Positions 1 through 5,650 of a stretch of DNA of 5,650 nt are shown here, piece by piece. The DNA is from Alphaproteobacteria bacterium (GTDB lineage Bacteria; Pseudomonadota; Alphaproteobacteria; Puniceispirillales; Puniceispirillaceae): the NCBI GenBank assembly GCA_011525265.1, contig WTHV01000123.1, positions 1 through 5,650 on the forward strand, read 5' to 3'. The notes beneath the pieces are model-generated. The model saw only the letters and a list, made by a program, of their open reading frames with translations, was not told where the DNA came from and did not search any database. Numbering within the stretch: the first letter of the stretch is position 1; the number at the start of each line of letters is the position of its first letter. The position numbers were made by a program, and so were the translations under genes.

Positions 1-1686
1 TGCCTCACCTGACATGATTTTTGTCACAGCTTTACGGGCAATTTTTGCAATCTCACGCTCTAGGCTGCGAACACCAGCTTCTCTTGTGTAATAGCGGATA
101 ATTGATTGAATAGCGCTTCTCTCAATGGTCAGCTCACCTTCTGCAAGGCCATGATCTGTCATTTGTTTGTGAACCATATGACGGCTTGCGATTTCAATCT
201 TCTCATCTTCTGTATAGCCAGACAGGCGGATGACTTCCATTCTATCAAGCAAAGGCTGTGGCATATTCATTGAGTTTGATGTTGTGATGAACATGACATT
301 TGAGAGATCAAAATCAACTTCGACATAATGATCTTGGAAGCTGTTATTCTGTGCCGGATCAAGCACTTCAAGAAGGGCTGATGAGGGGTCACCGCGCCAA
401 TCAGCGCCAAGCTTATCAATTTCATCTAGTAAGAATAGCGGGTTATTTGTGCCTGCCTTTTTCATGCTTTGAATAACTTTACCAGGCATTGCCCCAATAT
501 AGGTGCGTCTATGACCTCTGATTTCAGCTTCATCACGCACACCGCCTAGGGCCATGCGCACATATTTGCGACCTGTGGCTTTTGCGATGGATTTACCCAA
601 TGAGGTCTTACCCACACCTGGCGGGCCAACAAGGCACAAAATAGGGCCTTTCATTTTCTTTGTGCGCGCTTGAACAGCCAAAAATTCCACAATGCGCTCT
701 TTGACCTTATCAAGGCCATAATGGTCAGCATCCAAAATAGCGCGGCTTTCAGCGATATCAGCTTTCAAGCGGCTTGCCTTTTTCCATGGAATATCTGTCA
801 TCCAATCAAGGTAATTGCGCACGACTGTTGCCTCAGCACTCATTGGGCCCATATTGCGCAGCTTCTTTAATTCAGAGCGTGCCTTTTCTTTTGCTTCTTT
901 TGGCATTTTGACAGATTCGATTTTTGCTTCAATCTCATCTAATTCAGATTTGCCATCTTCACCTTCGCCCAATTCTTTTTGAATAGCCTTCATTTGCTCA
1001 TTCAAATAATATTCGCGTTGGGTTTTTTCCATTTGTCGCTTTACGCGGTTACGGATGCGCTTTTCCACCTGCAAGACGCTCATTTCGCCTTCCATCATAG
1101 AGAAAATGCGCTCAAGACGTGATTTCAGATCAATATCATCAAGCAATGCCTGCTTATCATCAATTTTCACGGATAAGTGAGAGGCAAGTGTATCAGCAAT
1201 CTTTGATGTTTCTTCAATCTGGTTGACGGACACCATGACTTCAGAGGCAATTTTCTTATTTAATTTGATATAATTTTCGAATTGCTGAACAGCGGCTTTG
1301 CCCATAGCAACCACTTCAGAATCATGAGACTCTGCGTCAGGCTGCTCTGATACTTCTGCCGCTAAAAACTCGCTATGTTCTAAAAAGCCTTCAACTTTGG
1401 CACGCACTGTCCCTTCAACAAGAACTTTGACTGTACCATCTGGCAGTTTCAGTAATTGTAGGATATGGCCCAATGTCCCCATCTGATGCATATCATCTTG
1501 TGTTGGGTCTTCTGTTGCCGCTTCTTTTTGTGTCAAAAGCAAGATTTGTTTGTTCTTGGCCATGACCGCTTCAAGCGCTTTGACAGATTTGTCACGCCCT
1601 ACAAAAAGCGGCACGATCATATGTGGAAAAACCACAATATCGCGCAAAGGAAGAACAGGCAAAGTGTGTAGTGTTGTATCTGACAT
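1..1686 (-). CDS. lon: ATP-dependent Lon protease, N-terminal 562 residues (3' end beyond window)
   Basis: Lon is a cytosolic homohexameric AAA+ serine protease that degrades misfolded and selected regulatory proteins. I translated this frame by hand: it is open from the ATG at 1686 to base 1 with no stop or frameshift. The N-terminal substrate-binding domain opens with MSDTTLHTLPVLPLRDIVVF, a classic Lon start. A charged coiled-coil region spans about 190-275. The AAA+ module has Walker A GPPGVGKT at 354-361, Walker B FLLDEIDK at 418-425 (D421, E422), an arginine-finger candidate R482 in LDRMEVI, and a sensor-2 region YYTREAGVRSLER near the break. Positions run about two behind E. coli Lon. 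The protease domain with its Ser-Lys dyad, roughly 240 residues in the family, lies outside the window, so catalytic competence cannot be judged. The Shine-Dalgarno is weak (AAGAAAG, 12 nt from the ATG), but no better in-frame start lies upstream before a TAG. Lon follows clpX after 190 bp containing a terminator and a likely own promoter. Confidence 0.97.
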   Translation of the reverse strand, partial: MSDTTLHTLPVLPLRDIVVFPHMIVPLFVGRDKSVKALEAVMAKNKQILLLTQKEAATEDPTQDDMHQMGTLGHILQLLKLPDGTVKVLVEGTVRAKVEGFLEHSEFLAAEVSEQPDAESHDSEVVAMGKAAVQQFENYIKLNKKIASEVMVSVNQIEETSKIADTLASHLSVKIDDKQALLDDIDLKSRLERIFSMMEGEMSVLQVEKRIRNRVKRQMEKTQREYYLNEQMKAIQKELGEGEDGKSELDEIEAKIESVKMPKEAKEKARSELKKLRNMGPMSAEATVVRNYLDWMTDIPWKKASRLKADIAESRAILDADHYGLDKVKERIVEFLAVQARTKKMKGPILCLVGPPGVGKTSLGKSIAKATGRKYVRMALGGVRDEAEIRGHRRTYIGAMPGKVIQSMKKAGTNNPLFLLDEIDKLGADWRGDPSSALLEVLDPAQNNSFQDHYVEVDFDLSNVMFITTSNSMNMPQPLLDRMEVIRLSGYTEDEKIEIASRHMVHKQMTDHGLAEGELTIERSAIQSIIRYYTREAGVRSLEREIAKIARKAVTKIMSGEA

Positions 1687-1729
1687 TGCTTCAATCTGCT
1701 TTCTTGAAAAACTTTTTCCTACCTTTAGC

Positions 1730-1761
1730 AGATGTGGTCTCTTGACCCGAACTTCAAGGGG
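1730..1761 (-). promoter_or_regulatory. Candidate sigma-32 (RpoH) heat-shock promoter for lon
   Basis: On the minus strand the sequence CCCCTTGAAG (1752-1761) is followed after 14 nt by CCACATCT (1730-1737). Sigma-32 promoters have a -35 of the form CTTGAAA and a -10 of the form CCCCATNT, with spacers of about 11-16 nt. The -35 here matches the E. coli groE heat-shock -35 as I remember it, and the -10 differs from CCCCAT at one position. Transcription would start near 1720-1725, leaving a leader of about 35-40 nt before the lon ATG. The site lies downstream of the clpX terminator, where a lon promoter is expected. lon is a known sigma-32 target in E. coli. The assignment rests on pattern matching only. 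Confidence 0.55.
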
Positions 1762-1819
1762 CAATGGCCATTTACCATCCTATTGGATGAAAAAAATAGA
1801 CTATCGCGCCGCATAAACG

Positions 1820-1850
1820 AAAAAAAGGCCACCAAAATGGCAGCCTTTTG
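1820..1850 (-). terminator. Rho-independent terminator after clpX
   Basis: In the minus-strand RNA, AAAAGGCUGCC (1839-1849) pairs with GGUGGCCUUUU (1823-1833) around a 5-nt loop (1834-1838), followed by a run of U (1820-1826). The 11-bp stem includes two adjacent G·U wobbles. These would be C/A mismatches in RNA from the other strand, so the hairpin is oriented to end minus-strand transcription. It lies 27 nt past the clpX stop codon and separates clpX from lon. Confidence 0.85.
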
Positions 1851-1876
1851 AAATCTCTTAAAGATAAATGAGCGCT

Positions 1877-3130
1877 TTATGCCTTTTTTGGGCTTGCCGC
1901 ATGAACCACCATAGGCGGCGCATTATCATTCACAACATCCTCATTAATCACCACTTCTTCAATATCTGAAGCCGTAGGGATATCGAACATTGTATCCATC
2001 AAAATCCCTTCAAGGATAGAGCGAAGCCCTCTGGCACCTGTTTTGCGCTCGATGGCTTTACGTGCAATCGCACGCAGGGCCTCATCACGGAATTCTAGGC
2101 GGACATCATCCATCTCAAACAAGGCACCATATTGCTTTGTCAGCGCATTTTTAGGCTCTGTTAGGATACGCACAAGCGCCTCTTCATCCAAATCTTCAAG
2201 CGTTGCAATGACTGGCAGACGGCCAACAAATTCTGGAATAAGACCAAATTTGATCAAATCCTCTGGCTCAAGCCCTGCAAGCAGATCACTCAAGCTTTTA
2301 TCTTCTGGCCCTCTTACATCAGCGCCAAAACCAATGCCTGCACCGCTATTACGGTTGGCAATCGTCTTATCAAGGCCGGCAAAGGCACCGCCACAGATAA
2401 ACAGGATATTTGTCGTATCTACTTGCAAGAATTCTTGCTGCGGGTGCTTGCGCCCCCCTTGTGGCGGCACAGATGCCACTGTGCCTTCCATAATTTTCAA
2501 CAAGGCCTGCTGGACGCCCTCACCTGATACATCTCTTGTGATTGAGGGGTTATCAGATTTGCGCGAAATCTTATCCACCTCATCAATATAGACGATGCCA
2601 CGTTGGGCTTTCTCAACGTTGTAATCTGCGGCTTGTAACAGCTTTAGGATGATATTTTCAACGTCCTCACCTACATAGCCTGCCTCAGTTAATGTCGTCG
2701 CATCAGCCATTGTGAATGGCACATCAAGCATACGTGCCAATGATTGGGCGAGTAATGTCTTACCGCACCCTGTTGGCCCTACCAGCAGGATATTAGACTT
2801 TGCAATCTCAAGATCGCCTGTCTTTCCCGCATTTGCGAGGCGCTTATAATGGTTATGCACCGCAACTGATAAAACGCGTTTTGCTTTTGCCTGACCGATA
2901 ACATAGTCGTTGAGCACGTCATTAATGTCAGCAGGTGTCGGCACGCCTTCATGGTTTTTCGGCAAAGCTGTCTTATGCTCTTCACGGATAATATCCATGC
3001 ATAGCTCAACACATTCATCACAGATAAAGACCGTTGGTCCTGCGATTAATTTGCGCACCTCATGCTGGCTTTTTCCGCAGAAAGAGCAAAAAAGCGTTGA
3101 TTTGCTGTCATCATCAGATGATTTGGCCAT
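1877..3130 (-). CDS. clpX: ClpX, ATPase/unfoldase subunit of the ClpXP protease
   Basis: ClpX forms a hexameric AAA+ ring that recognises degrons such as the SsrA tag, unfolds the substrate and threads it into ClpP. At 417 residues it is close to the usual length (E. coli about 424). The N-terminal zinc-binding domain has four cysteines (C15, C18, C37, C40; CSFC and CDEC). Walker A GPTGCGKT is at 118-125, the pore-1 loop GYVG at 151-154, Walker B VYIDEVDK at 180-187, and the RKH pore loop at 227-229. The ClpP-docking loop IGFG is at 266-269, an arginine-finger candidate R304 sits in PEFVGRLP, and the sensor-2 motif GARGLR is at 365-370. All key residues are present, so it should be active and able to dock on ClpP. 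The ATG at 3130 has a Shine-Dalgarno AAGGA (3140-3144) with 9-nt spacing. It lies 134 bp downstream of clpP on the same strand and is followed by an intrinsic terminator. Confidence 0.98.
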   Translation of the reverse strand: MAKSSDDDSKSTLFCSFCGKSQHEVRKLIAGPTVFICDECVELCMDIIREEHKTALPKNHEGVPTPADINDVLNDYVIGQAKAKRVLSVAVHNHYKRLANAGKTGDLEIAKSNILLVGPTGCGKTLLAQSLARMLDVPFTMADATTLTEAGYVGEDVENIILKLLQAADYNVEKAQRGIVYIDEVDKISRKSDNPSITRDVSGEGVQQALLKIMEGTVASVPPQGGRKHPQQEFLQVDTTNILFICGGAFAGLDKTIANRNSGAGIGFGADVRGPEDKSLSDLLAGLEPEDLIKFGLIPEFVGRLPVIATLEDLDEEALVRILTEPKNALTKQYGALFEMDDVRLEFRDEALRAIARKAIERKTGARGLRSILEGILMDTMFDIPTASDIEEVVINEDVVNDNAPPMVVHAASPKKA

Positions 3131-3139
3131 AAATCTTTA

Positions 3140-3144
3140 TCCTT
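3140..3144 (-). promoter_or_regulatory. Ribosome binding site of clpX
   Basis: AAGGA on the minus strand, 9 nt before the clpX ATG. It supports the start at 3130 and is the clearest Shine-Dalgarno in the clpP-clpX pair. Confidence 0.7.
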
Positions 3145-3179
3145 CATCAGGCATATTACGCGCCGATTAGCGCCTTTAT

Positions 3180-3213
3180 GCATCACATAACGATTAGCTT
3201 AGCCTTGTGATGC
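3180..3213 (-). repeat. Inverted repeat / stem-loop upstream of clpX
   Basis: GCATCACA (3206-3213 on the minus strand) and TGTGATGC (3180-3187) form a perfect 8-bp inverted repeat around an 18-nt loop. It lies 1 nt from a second inverted repeat on its clpP side. No U-run follows, so it is not a standard intrinsic terminator. It could be an mRNA stem in the clpP-clpX message or an operator for a dimeric regulator. An 8-bp direct repeat CGATTAGC (+ strand 3164-3171 and 3191-3198) partly overlaps the loop. Function unknown. Confidence 0.5.
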
Positions 3214-3214
3214 C

Positions 3215-3245
3215 CAGACAGACAACAAAAAATTACGTCTGTCTG
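3215..3245 (-). repeat. Inverted repeat / stem-loop just downstream of clpP
   Basis: CAGACAGAC (3237-3245 on the minus strand) and GTCTGTCTG (3215-3223) form a perfect 9-bp inverted repeat with a 13-nt, T-rich loop. It begins 19 nt after the clpP stop. The left arm sits in a longer AGAC tandem run (3237-3248), so the stem can slip by one 4-nt register. No U-tract follows the stem, since the RNA continues GGGCAUCACAAGG, so efficient intrinsic termination is unlikely. It may protect the clpP mRNA 3' end or mark a processing site. Confidence 0.5.
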
Positions 3246-3264
3246 TCTTATGCGTTTTTCTTTT

Positions 3265-3885
3265 TTATGATGCGGTTGGTCTCTTTGAGACAACTTCATC
3301 AATCAAACCAAGCTTTTTGGCTTCTTCGGGCGCCATAAATGTGTCGCGCTCCATGATCTTTTCAATCTGTTTAGCGCTTTGGCCTGTATGCTTTTCATAG
3401 ATACCATTTAAGCGTGAACGCAGATTGATAATTTCCTTGGCATGAATTTCAATATCTGTTGCTTGGCCTTGGAATCCACCAGATGGTTGATGCGTCATAA
3501 TTCTCGCATTTGGCAAACAGTAACGCTTACCAGCGGCGCCAGCCATCAACAACAATGAGCCCATCGAAGCCGCTTGCCCCATGCACACAGTTGCCACATT
3601 CGGGCGGATATATTCCATTGTGTCATAAATCGCCAAGCCAGATGTCACAACACCGCCTGGCGAATTGATATACATAAAGATATCTTTGTCAGGATTTTCA
3701 GATTCCAAAAACAGCAATTGGGCACAAATCAAAGATGACATCATATCTTCAACAGGCCCGTTAAGGAAAATAATGCGCTCTTTTAAAAGGCGTGAATAGA
3801 TATCATAGGAGCGTTCACCACGGCTTGTTTGTTCAACAACCATTGGCACCAAGGCGGCTTGTTCTCTCATATCATCTGGCAACAT
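3265..3885 (-). CDS. clpP: ClpP, proteolytic subunit of the Clp protease
   Basis: ClpP is a serine peptidase that assembles as two stacked heptameric rings and degrades proteins delivered by ClpX, or by ClpA where present. The start at 3885 gives 206 residues, the normal family size. The catalytic triad is intact: S107 in MGQAASMG, H132 in MTHQPSGGF and D181 in ERDTFM, each four positions behind E. coli S111, H136 and D185. The oxyanion-region segment YINSPGGVVTSGLAIYDTM and the handle region KEIINLRSRLNGIYEKHTGQS are also present. An ATG 36 nt upstream (3921) would give 218 residues. I prefer 3885 because AGAAAGAG lies 7 nt before it. It also leaves 11 residues before LVPMVVEQTSRGERS, as in other alphaproteobacterial ClpPs I remember, and the Shine-Dalgarno of the 3921 ATG falls in a hairpin. 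A short N-terminal propeptide, as in E. coli, is possible. clpX follows after 134 bp. Confidence 0.97.
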   Translation of the reverse strand: MLPDDMREQAALVPMVVEQTSRGERSYDIYSRLLKERIIFLNGPVEDMMSSLICAQLLFLESENPDKDIFMYINSPGGVVTSGLAIYDTMEYIRPNVATVCMGQAASMGSLLLMAGAAGKRYCLPNARIMTHQPSGGFQGQATDIEIHAKEIINLRSRLNGIYEKHTGQSAKQIEKIMERDTFMAPEEAKKLGLIDEVVSKRPTAS

Positions 3886-3892
3886 TATTTTG

Positions 3893-3900
3893 CTCTTTCT
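3893..3900 (-). promoter_or_regulatory. Ribosome binding site deciding the clpP start
   Basis: AGAAAGAG on the minus strand, 7 nt before the ATG at 3885. This purine-rich Shine-Dalgarno-like element favours 3885 over the ATG at 3921. The latter's best Shine-Dalgarno, AAGGG, is paired in a small hairpin (3914-3932). Confidence 0.55.
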
Positions 3901-3913
3901 TAAAATACTGCAT

Positions 3914-3932
3914 AAGGGCATCGCCTGCCCTT
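3914..3932 (-). promoter_or_regulatory. Small hairpin in the clpP leader
   Basis: AAGGGC (3927-3932 on the minus strand) pairs with GCCCTT (3914-3919) around a 7-nt loop that contains the start of the upstream ATG at 3921. No U-run follows, so it is not a terminator. It would hide the AAGGG that could serve that ATG. A role in clpP translation is possible but not shown. Confidence 0.35.
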
Positions 3933-3952
3933 TTATTAAAGACGTGTTGACA

Positions 3953-3989
3953 TAAAAATAGGGGCTAACGTGTGTTACGCCAACCCCTA
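3953..3989 (-). terminator. Rho-independent terminator after tig
   Basis: In the minus-strand RNA, UAGGGGUUGGCGU (3977-3989) pairs with ACGUUAGCCCCUA (3959-3971) as a 13-bp stem with a 5-nt loop, followed directly by UUUUU (3954-3958). The stem has three internal G·U pairs, which would be mismatches in RNA from the opposite strand, so it is oriented for tig. It lies 51 nt after the tig stop and about 70 nt before clpP. Most tig transcripts should therefore end here. A weaker imperfect hairpin (GATGAG/CTCATC arms, 4008-4031) precedes it. Confidence 0.9.
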
Positions 3990-4040
3990 ATTCATTATTT
4001 TACCTATGATGAGGCAATTAACCGTCTCATCAAAGAAAAA

Positions 4041-5552
4041 TTATTTCTTCTTTGCAGCAGCTTTCTTAGCGGCAGCTTTCTTAGCAGGTGCTTTCTTAGC
4101 CGCTGCCTTCTTTGCTGCTTTCTTTGCCGACTTCTTTGCTGTCTTCTTTGCAGCAGGCTTGCCAGATTCTTTGCTTACACTCTCTTCAAGTGAGGCATAA
4201 AGCGCATCAGCTGTTGTTTCAACTTCTGTTACCTTTGCCAACTCAAGGATATAGTCGATGACTTTATCTTCAAAGATTGGACCAGCAAGCTGTTGCATCG
4301 CTTGCGGGTTCTTTTGGTAATATTCAACAACCTGCTGTTCCTGACCAGGATAGCGGCGCGCCTGCTCAAACACAGCCATTCTTGTGTCTTCTTCTGAGAC
4401 TTGAATGTTGTTTGATGTGCCAGCTTCTGTCAGCAATAGCCCCAAACGCACACGGCGGTTAGCCACTGATTCTGCCTCAGTCTTCTGCGCATCATCAAGA
4501 CCTTCATCAGCCGCATGGTGATGGTGGTCGTGGTCGTGGTCATGGTCATGATCGTGGTCGTGATCATGGCTGTGATCTTCAATACCTAATTCCGCCTTCA
4601 TGGCTTTGGCGACTTGGTCATATTCAGATTTAAATAATGATGGTGGCACCTCGAATGAGACTTCTTTGGCCAATTCATCAAGAACGTTCCGCTTGACCGC
4701 TTGACGCAAAGCACCAGCGTGCTGTGAGCCTAGCTGATCGCGGATAGCACCACGCAGCTCATCAAGCTTCTCAAATCCTAGCTTTTTCGCCAACTCATCA
4801 TCAAGCGCGGCGTCGCCATCAATTTGAATATCTTTCACTGTCACAGCGAATACCGCATCTTTACCAGCAAGGTGGGCTGCTTGATATTCAGCAGGGAATG
4901 TGACTTTCACGTCTGTCTTGTCCCCTTTTTTCACACCAACAAGGCCTTCTTCAAAGCCTGGGATGAAACGATTAGAGCCAAGTTTCAACGGGTGGTCATT
5001 ACCAGCGCCGCCTTCAAATTCTTCGCCATCAATGCTGCCAACAAAATCAATGATTGTTGTATCACCCATTTCAGCTTTCTTGCCGTCTTTTGCCGGTACA
5101 GTTGGCACATTTTCTTCGCCAATGCGTTGCAATGTTTCTTCAACTTCTGCTTCATCCACAGACATTGTTGGACGTTCGACTGCCATTTTTGCAAAATCAG
5201 GCAAGGCGATCTCTGGCATGACTTCACATTTTAGGATGGCTTCCATATCACCACCATCTTCATATTTTTCAATATCAACTGATGGCTGGCTTGCAAGGCG
5301 CAAAGAATTGCCTTCAATCGCTTCTTTCGCACCATCATCAAGTGCTGTGCGGATAACATCGCCCTTGGCTTGGTCGCCAAAACGTGCCTTTACAACAGAT
5401 GCTGGCACTTTACCTGGGCGGAAGCCCGGCATTTTTGCTGTTTGTGCCAATTCGGCCAATTTTGCTTCGATTTTCGCATCGATTTCAGCAGCGGTCACAA
5501 CGATAGAGTATTCGCGCTCAAGGCCTTCATTGCGGGTTTCAGTGATATTCAT
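4041..5552 (-). CDS. tig: Trigger factor (ribosome-associated chaperone / prolyl isomerase) with His/Asp insert and Lys/Ala tail
   Basis: Trigger factor binds near the ribosome exit tunnel, shields nascent chains and catalyses prolyl isomerisation. The start at 5552 gives MNITETRNEGLEREYSIVV, the usual family opening, with AGGA 9 nt upstream. Longer in-frame extensions (ATG at 5570, TTG at 5612) do not look like trigger factor. The ribosome-docking motif PGFRPGKVP is at 42-50. An FKBP-type PPIase domain spans about 145-240, including GDTTIIDFVGSIDGEEFEGG and RFIPGFEEGLVGVKKGD. The C-terminal chaperone domain runs about 250-450, with RRVRLGLLL at 366-374. At 503 residues it is longer than E. 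coli Tig (432), because of a His/Asp run at 326-346 and a Lys/Ala-rich tail at 463-503. Both are in frame and the gene is otherwise intact. It ends with TAA, followed by its own terminator, and heads the cluster upstream of clpP. Confidence 0.97.
   Translation of the reverse strand: MNITETRNEGLEREYSIVVTAAEIDAKIEAKLAELAQTAKMPGFRPGKVPASVVKARFGDQAKGDVIRTALDDGAKEAIEGNSLRLASQPSVDIEKYEDGGDMEAILKCEVMPEIALPDFAKMAVERPTMSVDEAEVEETLQRIGEENVPTVPAKDGKKAEMGDTTIIDFVGSIDGEEFEGGAGNDHPLKLGSNRFIPGFEEGLVGVKKGDKTDVKVTFPAEYQAAHLAGKDAVFAVTVKDIQIDGDAALDDELAKKLGFEKLDELRGAIRDQLGSQHAGALRQAVKRNVLDELAKEVSFEVPPSLFKSEYDQVAKAMKAELGIEDHSHDHDHDHDHDHDHDHHHHAADEGLDDAQKTEAESVANRRVRLGLLLTEAGTSNNIQVSEEDTRMAVFEQARRYPGQEQQVVEYYQKNPQAMQQLAGPIFEDKVIDYILELAKVTEVETTADALYASLEESVSKESGKPAAKKTAKKSAKKAAKKAAAKKAPAKKAAAKKAAAKKK
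4044..4166 (-). repeat. Tandem AAKK/AAAKK-coding repeats (histone-H1-like tail of tig)
   Basis: The last 41 codons of tig encode a tail made of AAKK and AAAKK units (18 Lys, mostly Ala otherwise, with a few Ser, Thr and Pro). At DNA level this is a degenerate 12- and 15-bp tandem repeat with variable third positions. The protein segment is strongly basic and probably disordered or helical only when bound. It resembles linker-histone and other Lys/Ala-rich bacterial tails. Lys/Ala-rich endings occur in some other alphaproteobacterial trigger factors as I remember them, so the tail may be a lineage trait. Confidence 0.85.
4515..4577 (-). repeat. Hexanucleotide repeat coding a His/Asp run inside tig
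   Basis: Tig residues 326-346 begin DHSH, continue as alternating HD pairs and end in HHHH: 12 His and 8 Asp in 21 positions. The DNA is a 6-bp repeat of the form (CAYGAY)n, with CAT/CAC and GAT/GAC mixed. The run lies within the C-terminal chaperone domain, just before the conserved RRVRLGLLL segment. Other trigger factors I remember have a short charged linker there. His/Asp runs of this type are typical of zinc- or nickel-binding loops. Confidence 0.9.
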
Positions 5553-5650
5553 GAATGTAATTCCTGTCATTTGCCTCTTGATATTTGCCACGCCAATTTT
5601 GCGGCTTGCCAATTCACAAGGGTCTGGAGAGGTATCTGTCTTAGAGGCTG
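5553..5650 (-). other. Upstream region of tig, no assignable gene
   Basis: These 98 bases hold the tig Shine-Dalgarno AGGA (5562-5565) and presumably the leader or promoter. A 7-bp direct repeat AATTGGC occurs at 5592-5598 and 5608-5614. I see no convincing -35/-10 pair and no tRNA T-arm. One minus-strand frame is open from the edge to a TGA at 5567-5569 (27 codons). It could be the end of an upstream gene, but it is too short to judge. Confidence 0.4.

Noticed and set aside
2043..2591. 182-codon + strand open frame opposite clpX
   Set aside because: It lies entirely inside the intact clpX gene, its composition is low-complexity Ser/Arg/Pro, and it has no recognisable domain. It is a shadow of clpX codon use.
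3164..3198. CGATTAGC direct repeats as a CRISPR or attachment site
   Set aside because: There are only two 8-bp copies, with no further repeats, spacers, integrase or tRNA nearby.
3947..3975. Perfect TTGACA on the + strand as a -35 of an antisense promoter
   Set aside because: At 17-nt spacing the -10 position reads GTGTGT, unlike TATAAT, and no + strand gene follows.
4006..4200. + strand open frame rich in Phe/Ala, like a small membrane protein
   Set aside because: It is the exact antisense of the Lys/Ala repeats of tig: AAG/AAA/GCN codons read backwards give Phe, Leu and Ala. It has no Shine-Dalgarno of note and no independent support.
4515..4577. His/Asp repeat as a sequencing or cloning artefact such as a purification tag
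   Set aside because: The run is interspersed with Asp, uses mixed codons and is embedded in frame inside the gene, unlike an added tag.
5553..5612. TTG start giving a 523-residue trigger factor
   Set aside because: The 20 extra residues do not resemble the family N-terminus, and the ATG at 5552 has a good AGGA at 9 nt and the expected MNITETRNEGLEREY opening.

Overview
The window carries a conserved bacterial protein-quality-control cluster, all on the minus strand. In transcription order it reads tig (trigger factor), clpP, clpX, then lon, whose 3' end runs off the left edge. The same order is known from E. coli and many other Proteobacteria. The ClpX N-terminus, the trigger factor opening (MNITETRNEGLEREY) and the ClpP segment LVPMVVEQTSRGERS resemble alphaproteobacterial proteins as I remember them. 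Codon use leans to A/T and the DNA looks moderately AT-rich. I infer an alphaproteobacterium, possibly marine; no genus can be named from this sequence.

Layout from right to left. 5553-5650 is the region upstream of tig, with no identifiable gene. 4041-5552 is tig. 3886-4040 holds a strong intrinsic terminator for tig and the clpP leader. 3265-3885 is clpP. 3131-3264 holds two adjacent stem-loops and the clpX ribosome binding site. 1877-3130 is clpX. 1687-1876 holds an intrinsic terminator after clpX and a heat-shock (sigma-32-like) promoter candidate for lon. 1-1686 is the first 562 codons of lon. Every + strand open frame is antisense shadow of these genes.

Together the genes handle new and damaged proteins. 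Trigger factor meets nascent chains at the ribosome exit. ClpX unfolds tagged or misfolded proteins and feeds them into the ClpP chamber. Lon is an independent ATP-dependent protease. The terminators suggest that tig, clpP-clpX and lon are at least partly separate transcription units.

No new multi-gene system is visible. The unusual element is the trigger factor. It carries a 20-residue His/Asp run with 12 histidines inside its C-terminal chaperone domain, and a 41-residue Lys/Ala-rich, histone-H1-like tail. Both suggest added metal-binding and RNA- or ribosome-binding properties.
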